A stretch of DNA of 64,000 nt from Rhodocyclaceae bacterium (GTDB lineage: Bacteria; Pseudomonadota; Gammaproteobacteria; Burkholderiales; Rhodocyclaceae): assembly GCA_028869135.1 (NCBI GenBank), contig JAGWTC010000001.1:165916-229915 (forward strand), in the 5' to 3' direction. The notes under the pieces are model-generated. The model was not told the DNA's origin, did no database searches, and saw nothing but the letters and a program-made list of their open reading frames with translations. A program made the translations under genes and the position numbers. Shown in pieces: positions 58,656-64,000 of the stretch; the stretch's first letter is position 1; every line of letters starts with the position of its first letter.

Positions 58656-59106
58656 TTCCCCCAGCCCCTTTCCCGAGGAAAGGGGTGACTATGGTTCGCA
58701 GGCGTTGCCTGCCTCCAAATTAAGGGCAGCTCCGAACAGAGGGCAGTACGGTTTGCGCCTCCGGCGCGTACCGCTTCGCCTGGGGGCGGCCCGGCGGCGA
58801 AGCTGTGCTGTTATCTCTCTCCGTAACTACGGAGTAAACCCCCTCTGAGTAGTTTTTGCGCCCGGCTGTCCCAAGCAAAACGAAGTTTCAGTGCAGGCTA
58901 ATGCCCAAGGCGGCGTTATGCCGGAGCTAAAAACGGCCGGTTGGCGGAGCGAACACCCCCATAAACCGAAACTACGCAGCGCCCCAATACTTGGAAGCGG
59001 CTCAGCCGCGAACAGCAGTCACCCCCGGCCCCGGGAATAACCAGCGACTTGCCCGCTTGCGGGCTTAGTCGAATGGCTAGTTGCTCTATCAGGGGGTTGG
59101 GGGGAA
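58656..59106. repeat. Non-coding inverted-repeat element with paired hairpin units
   Basis: The 497-base gap between ispD and pabB has no credible gene. Its ends are inverted: TTCCCCCAGCCCC at 58656-58668 and GGGGGTTGGGGGGAA at 59092-59106. Inside, two copies of a unit of about 60 nt lie in opposite orientation (about 58672-58735 and 58975-59036), each with GGGGTGACT, GTTCGC, a hairpin and TCCAA in that order. The hairpins are GCAGGC/GCCTGC (58698-58712) and GCGGC/GCCGC (58997-59009). Other hairpins are CTCCGT/ACGGAG (58819-58834) and GCCCGC/GCGGGC (59051-59064). It could be a MITE-like or structured-RNA element; no transposase was found. Confidence 0.6.
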
Positions 59107-59125
59107 GGTCAGTTAAACTCCGGCC

Positions 59126-60919
59126 ATGTCAGAACCACGCATCACCGGCGCTCCGTTCGCGCTGCTCGAAAACACCCGCGATCCCAGCGCCCCGGCGCGC
59201 CGCTACACCCGGCCGGTCGGCGCCGTGCTGGCGCACCGTCCGGAAGAGCTCGCTGCCGCCCTGGCCGAACTGGACGCCGCCCGCCGCAAAAGCCTGCATG
59301 CCTGCGGCTACATCGCCTATGAGGCCGGCTATGCACTGCAAGGCTTGCCGATACCGGCCTTTCCGGATTTCGCCCCGACTCGGCCGCTGCTGCATTTCCA
59401 GTTGTTCCAAAGCTGCGAACTGATCGCGCCGGGCGACAGCGCGGAATGGCTGGAGGCGCAGGCAGGCGAGGAGGCTTGCGCCATTCACGATCAGGAACTT
59501 GCGGAAGACGAGGCTAACTACAGCCGCAAGATCGCCCAGATCCGCGGCCTGATCCGCGACGGCGAAACCTATCAGGTCAACTACACCCTGCCCTGCCGCT
59601 TCCGTCATACCGGCAGCGCCATCGCCCTGTATCTCGCGCTGCGCAAAACCCAACGCGTCGCCTACTCGGCCTTCCTCAACTTTCCGGAAGCGCGCATCCT
59701 TTCGCTCTCGCCGGAGCTTTTCATCGAACGGCGTGGCAATACGCTGACCACGCGGCCGATGAAGGGCACAGCCGCTCGTGGCAACATCGCCGCGGAAGAC
59801 AAGGCGATCGCCGAACATCTGCGCAACGATCCGAAATCGCGCGCGGAAAACCTGATGATCGTCGATCTGCTACGCAACGACCTCGGCCGCGTCGCAAAGA
59901 CCGGCAGCGTACAGGTACCGGCGCTGTTCGAAATCGAGACCTACGAAACCTTGCAGCAGATGACGTCGACCGTCACCGCCACGCTGGACGAAGGCGCCGC
60001 CTTACCCGACATCATCCAGGCGCTGTTTCCCTGCGGCTCCATCACCGGCGCCCCCAAACGCCGCACCATGCAACTCATTGCCGAACTCGAACAGGAACCT
60101 CGCGGCATCTACACCGGCGCCATCGGCTATATCGAACCAGGCGGCGACTTCTGCTTCAGCGTGCCGATCCGCACCGTCGTCAGCGCCGCGCCCGGCAAGG
60201 CGCTCATGGGCGTCGGCAGCGGCATCGTCTACGATTCGGACGCCCATGCCGAATATGCCGAGGTGCAGCTCAAGACGCGCTTCCTGCGCGAGGTGAATCG
60301 CGAACTCGGCCTGATCGAATCCATGCATCTGAGTCCGGACGGCAGCATCCGCCATCGCGACCTGCACCTGGCGCGCCTGGAAACAGCGGCGCAGACCTTC
60401 GGCTTCCATGTCCCCGAGCGCGCCATCAGCGAGGAACTCGACGCCTACACCCAGCACCGGCCGCAGACCGAAGCGCGCCGCCTGCGCTTGCAGCTCAACA
60501 GCGACGGCACCTTCAGCCTCGCCGATTTCGCCATCCCGCCGGTGCCCGAAAATCCGCGCGTACGGGTGAGCGGGAAACGCATCGACAGTCGTTCGATTTT
60601 TCGCCGCCACAAGACCACGCAGCGCGCGCTTTACGAAACCGAATATGCACGCGCCGTCGAACAAGGCGCCTACGAGGTGCTGTTTCTCAACGAGCACGGT
60701 CGTATCGCTGAAGCGGCGCGCCACAATGTCTTTATCCGCAAGAACGGCCAGCTGCTGACGCCGCCGGTGAGCGAAGGCGCCCTGCCCGGCATCCTGCGCC
60801 TAAGTCTGGAAGCGCAGGTGATCGAGCAAGCCATGACGCTGGAGGATCTCAAGACCGCCGAGGCCATCTACGTCGGCAATGCTGTGCGCGGCCTGACCGA
60901 AGTGAAGCTGCAAGCATGA
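59126..60919 (+). CDS. pabB: Aminodeoxychorismate synthase I / ADC lyase fusion (PabB-PabC)
   Basis: 597 residues. Residues 1-385 are a chorismate-binding PabB domain with TRPMKGTAARGN, RAENLMIVDLLRNDLGR and FPCGSITGAPKRRTM. Residues about 390-597 are a class IV PLP lyase (PabC) with the PLP lysine in RRHKTTQR, FLNEHGRIAEAARHNVF and LPGILR. Together they convert chorismate, with PabA glutaminase, to p-aminobenzoate for folate. The fusion removes the need for a separate pabC gene. The ATG at 59126 follows GGGGGGAAGG. It is coupled to the downstream GNAT gene. Confidence 0.94.
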   Translation: MSEPRITGAPFALLENTRDPSAPARRYTRPVGAVLAHRPEELAAALAELDAARRKSLHACGYIAYEAGYALQGLPIPAFPDFAPTRPLLHFQLFQSCELIAPGDSAEWLEAQAGEEACAIHDQELAEDEANYSRKIAQIRGLIRDGETYQVNYTLPCRFRHTGSAIALYLALRKTQRVAYSAFLNFPEARILSLSPELFIERRGNTLTTRPMKGTAARGNIAAEDKAIAEHLRNDPKSRAENLMIVDLLRNDLGRVAKTGSVQVPALFEIETYETLQQMTSTVTATLDEGAALPDIIQALFPCGSITGAPKRRTMQLIAELEQEPRGIYTGAIGYIEPGGDFCFSVPIRTVVSAAPGKALMGVGSGIVYDSDAHAEYAEVQLKTRFLREVNRELGLIESMHLSPDGSIRHRDLHLARLETAAQTFGFHVPERAISEELDAYTQHRPQTEARRLRLQLNSDGTFSLADFAIPPVPENPRVRVSGKRIDSRSIFRRHKTTQRALYETEYARAVEQGAYEVLFLNEHGRIAEAARHNVFIRKNGQLLTPPVSEGALPGILRLSLEAQVIEQAMTLEDLKTAEAIYVGNAVRGLTEVKLQA

Positions 60920-61422
60920 TCGCCGTCATTCGCGCCAATCTGGTCAATTCCGATCACGCCGACGCGCTGATGCGCCTGATGGACGAATACGCCAGCGGTC
61001 CGACCGGCGGCGGCCAGCCGCTCAGGGCCTACACCCGCGCCCACCTCGCCGCCACGCTGCGCACCCGTCCGGGCGCCCACACCCTGCTTGCCGTCAAGCG
61101 CGACGAGACGGGCGAGGAAAGCTATGTCGGCCTGCTCAACGCCTTCGAAGGCTTTTCCACCTTCGCCTGCCAGCCGCTGCTCAATATCCACGACGTCATC
61201 GTCACCGAGCCCGAGCGCGGCCGGGGCACAGGCAAGTTGCTGATGGAAGCCGCCGAAGCGCTCGCCCGCGAACTCGGCTGTTGCAAGCTCACGCTCGAAG
61301 TGCTCGAAGGCAATACCAAGGCCCAAGCCGCGTACAAGTCGCTCGGCTATGCCGGCTATGAACTCAAGCCCGAGATGGGCAAGGCGCTGTTCTGGCAGAA
61401 GAAGCTTACCGGGAACAACTGA
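60916..61422 (+). CDS. GNAT-family N-acetyltransferase
   Basis: 168 residues. The acetyl-CoA site is VIVTEPERGRGTGKLLMEAAEALARELG (residues about 94-121) and the C-terminal part has AQAAYKSLGYAGYEL. The substrate is unknown. ATG 60916 overlaps the pabB-pabC stop as ATGA. Its TGA is part of the outer arm of the long palindrome that follows. Confidence 0.88.
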   Translation: MIAVIRANLVNSDHADALMRLMDEYASGPTGGGQPLRAYTRAHLAATLRTRPGAHTLLAVKRDETGEESYVGLLNAFEGFSTFACQPLLNIHDVIVTEPERGRGTGKLLMEAAEALARELGCCKLTLEVLEGNTKAQAAYKSLGYAGYELKPEMGKALFWQKKLTGNN

Positions 61423-61551
61423 GAAAGCGTGGCGAGCGATCGAAGGGCAAGGCGCCCGGAGCACAGCAACCGGAATGTACTGAAGTACATGAGGATTGCG
61501 AGCACCGCGCAACGCCGCCCTGCGATTGCGCAGTAGCTTAATCAGTTGTTC
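61413..61551. repeat. Long imperfect palindrome between GNAT and kup genes
   Basis: The outer arms GAACAACTGA (61413-61422) and TCAGTTGTTC (61542-61551) are perfect complements. The centre ATGTACT-GA-AGTACAT (61475-61490) is a perfect hairpin, and most of the sequence between can also pair imperfectly (GGGC, GGCG and GGAGC/GCAA blocks). It spans the whole gap between two convergent genes, so it could serve as a bidirectional terminator or be a dispersed palindromic repeat. Confidence 0.75.
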
Positions 61552-63426
61552 TCAGAGCAGTACCTGCGTCCCCAGCTCGACCACCTGATTGGCCGGCAGC
61601 CTGAAATAGCTGGCCGCACTTTCCGACTGCCGCGTCATCCAGCCGAAAAGGCCGGCACGCCATGACGGCAGACAGCCCGAACCTTCGACCACCATCGAGC
61701 GAGCGACGAAATAGGTGGTATTGACCGAATCCGGCTGCAAGCTTTCCGCCAGCGCACGGCGTAGCGCCGCCGGCACATCCGGCTCTTCACGAAAACCGAA
61801 ATGCAGTCCCACTGAAGCAATTTCCGGCGTCAGCTGCTGCAGGCGAACGCGGTCCGCTTCGGCCACCCAGGGAATTTCCTCGTTCACCACATTGAGGAAG
61901 ACAATGCGCTCATGCATGACCTGGTAGTGCTTGAGGTTGTGGAACAGCGCACTCGGCACGATGCTCGGGTCCGAGGTCAGATACACCGCGGTACCCGGCA
62001 CGCGCGGTACATCCAGCATCGGGTGGGCAATGAAATCGGCCATGGGAATGTCGATACGGCGACGCTGCTCGGCCACTTGCGCGCTGCCACGCTTCCAGGT
62101 GGAAAGGAAGACGAAGATGGCGCCGCCCAGGGTGAGCGGAAACCAGCCGCCGTCCGCCAGCTTGGTCAGGTTGGACGCGAAGAACAGCAGCTCAAGCACC
62201 AGGAATACCGCCAGGCCACCCAGCAAGGGCAGGCGGAAACGGCTCTGCAGGGTCAGCGCGATATAGAGCGTGAGCAAGGTGGTGATGATCATGGTGCCCG
62301 ACACGGCAATGCCGTAAGCCGCAGCCAGGGCGCCCGAGGAACGGAACTCCAGCACCAGCCAGACCACGGCCACCAGCATCAGCCAGTTCACTGCCGGCAC
62401 ATAGATCTGGCCGCGCTCCGTGTCCGAGGTATGCAGCACACGGATGCGCGGCAGGTAGCCGAGACGCGCCGCCTGCTGCGTCATCGAATAGGCGCCGGTA
62501 ATCGTGGCTTGCGAGGCGATCACGGTGGCGGCTGTCGCCAATATCACCAGCGGCAACATGAACCAGTCCGGCGCCAGCAGGTAGAAGGGATTGGCGGCGG
62601 CCTCCGGCAGGCGCATCACCAAGGCGCCCTGGCCGAAATAGTTGATCATCAGGGCCGGGCAGACCAGGCCGTACCAGGCCAACTGCACCGGCCGCGCGCC
62701 GAAATGCCCCATGTCTGCATACAAGGCCTCGCCGCCGGTCAGCGCCAGAAATACCGCCGCCAGCAACAGGAAGGCCGCGCCCGGGCGTTGCCAGGCAAAG
62801 TCCAACGCATAACTCGGGTTCAATGCGCGCAGGACTTCCGGCGTCTGCGCAATGCTGCAGGCGCCAAGCACCGCCAGGGTCAGGAACCACAGCACCGTAA
62901 TCGGGCCGAACAGGCCGCCGACGCGCTGCGTGCCGAAGCGCTGCACGACAAACAGCGCCACGATGATTGCCAATGTGATCGGCAACACCGCATGTTCAAA
63001 GCGTGGCGTGATGACCGAGATGCCCTCCACCGCCGACAACACCGAAATGGCCGGCGTAATGATGGCGTCGCCGTAAAACAGCGCGGCAGCAAAGATGCCG
63101 GCGGCGATCACCGCAAAGCCCCAGCGTGCATTGCCTCCCAGGCGATGCGCCAGGGCCGTCAAGGCGAGCACCCCGCCCTCGCCCTGATTGTCGAAACGCA
63201 ACACGATGCCGACGTATTTCACCGACACGATGATCATGACCGCCCAGAACAGCATGGACAGGGTGGCCAGCACATTGGCAGCCACCGGCGCCAGGCCATG
63301 CACGCCGGCGAAAGCCTCCTTGAAGGCATACAGGGGACTGGTGCCGATGTCGCCGTAGACCACGCCAAGTGCGGCCAGCGAGAGAACGAGAAGCCCCTGC
63401 TTGCGAGCGGGCTGGATGCTGCTCAT
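61552..63426 (-). CDS. kup: Potassium transporter Kup
   Basis: 624 residues. About twelve membrane helices in the first 440 residues are followed by a cytoplasmic C-terminal domain. YGDIGTSPLYAFKEAF near the start, FDNQGEGGVLALTALA and GGEALYADMGHFG are Kup marks. It imports K+ with H+. ATG 63426. A KdpE-like regulator gene lies 22 bases upstream on the same strand, so this end of the window concerns potassium supply. Confidence 0.95.
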   Translation of the reverse strand: MSSIQPARKQGLLVLSLAALGVVYGDIGTSPLYAFKEAFAGVHGLAPVAANVLATLSMLFWAVMIIVSVKYVGIVLRFDNQGEGGVLALTALAHRLGGNARWGFAVIAAGIFAAALFYGDAIITPAISVLSAVEGISVITPRFEHAVLPITLAIIVALFVVQRFGTQRVGGLFGPITVLWFLTLAVLGACSIAQTPEVLRALNPSYALDFAWQRPGAAFLLLAAVFLALTGGEALYADMGHFGARPVQLAWYGLVCPALMINYFGQGALVMRLPEAAANPFYLLAPDWFMLPLVILATAATVIASQATITGAYSMTQQAARLGYLPRIRVLHTSDTERGQIYVPAVNWLMLVAVVWLVLEFRSSGALAAAYGIAVSGTMIITTLLTLYIALTLQSRFRLPLLGGLAVFLVLELLFFASNLTKLADGGWFPLTLGGAIFVFLSTWKRGSAQVAEQRRRIDIPMADFIAHPMLDVPRVPGTAVYLTSDPSIVPSALFHNLKHYQVMHERIVFLNVVNEEIPWVAEADRVRLQQLTPEIASVGLHFGFREEPDVPAALRRALAESLQPDSVNTTYFVARSMVVEGSGCLPSWRAGLFGWMTRQSESAASYFRLPANQVVELGTQVLL

Positions 63427-63448
63427 GACATTTCCTTTCCGGAATGCT

Positions 63449-64000
63449 TCAGATCACAAAGCGGTAACCGATGCCGATTTCCGTGAGGAAATGGGCCGGC
63501 AAGGCGGGATCCACCTCGAGCTTTTGCCTCAAATGACCGACATAGATGCGCAGGTAGTGGCTGTCTTCAATGTGCTCGGCGCCCCACACCTCGCGCAGTA
63601 GATGGCGGTGGGTCATGACCTTGCCGGCATTGGCCAGCAGGACCGCCAGCAGGCGAAATTCAATCGCGGTCAGATGCACCGTCTGGCCGGCGCGTACGAC
63701 TTCATGCCGGGCCAGATCAACGGCAACATCGCCGAACTCGAAGGAGGAAAACTCGGCCTGGGTGCGGTCGGCGCGCCGCAGCAGCGCCCGCATGCGCGCC
63801 TGCAACTCACCGACGGAAAAAGGCTTGCCGAGAAAATCATCGGCGCCGCAATCAAGGGCAGCGATCTTGTCCTTTTCGCCGTCACGCGCCGACAGCACAA
63901 GGATGGGCCGTTGCGACCAGAGACGGAATTCGCGGATGAACGTCAACCCGTCGCCGTCGGGCAAGCCCAGATCGAGGATCACCAGATCCGGCGTCGCGGC
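63449..64000 (-). CDS. kdpE: KdpE-like OmpR-family response regulator (N-terminus cut by window end)
   Basis: The last 183 residues are present; the frame is open to the window edge. The receiver part begins at AATPDLVILDLGLPDGDGL, with the phospho-acceptor Asp in ILDLGLP, Ser in VLSARDGEKDKI and Lys in FLGKPFSVGEL. The winged helix has LTAIEFRLLAVLLANAGKVMTHR and LREVWG with TEIGIGYRFV at the end. The LSARDGEKDKI-ALD-GADD pattern matches KdpE, and kup follows 22 bases downstream. The sensor KdpD would lie beyond the window. Confidence 0.85.
   Translation of the reverse strand, partial: AATPDLVILDLGLPDGDGLTFIREFRLWSQRPILVLSARDGEKDKIAALDCGADDFLGKPFSVGELQARMRALLRRADRTQAEFSSFEFGDVAVDLARHEVVRAGQTVHLTAIEFRLLAVLLANAGKVMTHRHLLREVWGAEHIEDSHYLRIYVGHLRQKLEVDPALPAHFLTEIGIGYRFVI

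Noticed and set aside
58656..59106. Insertion sequence
   Set aside because: The ends are inverted but there is no transposase frame, so it is reported as a non-coding repeat element.

Overview
The window is a GC-rich, densely coded stretch of a bacterial chromosome. It looks betaproteobacterial: RF2 carries the +1 frameshift, an rpfE-like gene, recJ and prfB lie close together, MoaA/MobA/MoeA form a run, MoeA has a long N-terminus, and LplT, KdpE and Kup homologues are present. A Rhodocyclales or Oxalobacteraceae-like affiliation is a guess. I see no prophage, transposase, integrase, CRISPR array or rRNA. Nearly everything is housekeeping, signalling or transport, and several non-coding elements are not explained by the genes.

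Layout. 1-3 kb: gltX (cut by the window edge), a tRNA-Val(CAC) with its own promoter and terminator, and an Hsp70-like YegD homologue. 3-12 kb, minus strand: the Mg2+ ATPase MgtA behind a structured leader of about 300 nt with a possible leader peptide, then an efflux operon in the order outer-membrane factor, MarR repressor, FUSC pump, DUF1656, HlyD, joined by start/stop overlaps. 12-24 kb: a class D beta-lactamase, a NarX/NarL-like two-component pair, an OFA-family (oxalate/formate) transporter behind repeated GTGACTT boxes, a hybrid histidine kinase, a periplasmic PPIase and a MASE3-GGDEF-EAL protein.

24-38 kb: purL, a CnoX-like thioredoxin-TPR protein, a diguanylate cyclase, lolCD, rpfE-like, recJ, an unusual zinc-ribbon/DUF2628/pilin fusion, and prfB with its programmed frameshift. 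38-50 kb: moaA-mobA-moeA, a D-2-hydroxyacid dehydrogenase, a YbbP-like permease, lysR-alr-radA and lplT. 50-64 kb: udg-rimI-tsaB, ompR-envZ, a GT-B-like protein coupled to a truncated haemoglobin, a cyclic-nucleotide-binding protein coupled to an AI-2E/PerM permease, ispDF, a pabB-pabC fusion, a GNAT, kup and the start of a kdpE-like regulator (cut by the window end).

The most interesting unexplained signals are: (a) a non-coding block at 58656-59106 with inverted termini and two inverted copies of a hairpin unit whose stems differ by compensating changes; (b) the mgtA leader; (c) GTGAC boxes shared by the two-component intergenic region and the OFA transporter promoter; (d) the embedded-pilin membrane protein; (e) DnaA-box-like repeats at 3034-3074; (f) a long imperfect palindrome between the GNAT and kup genes.
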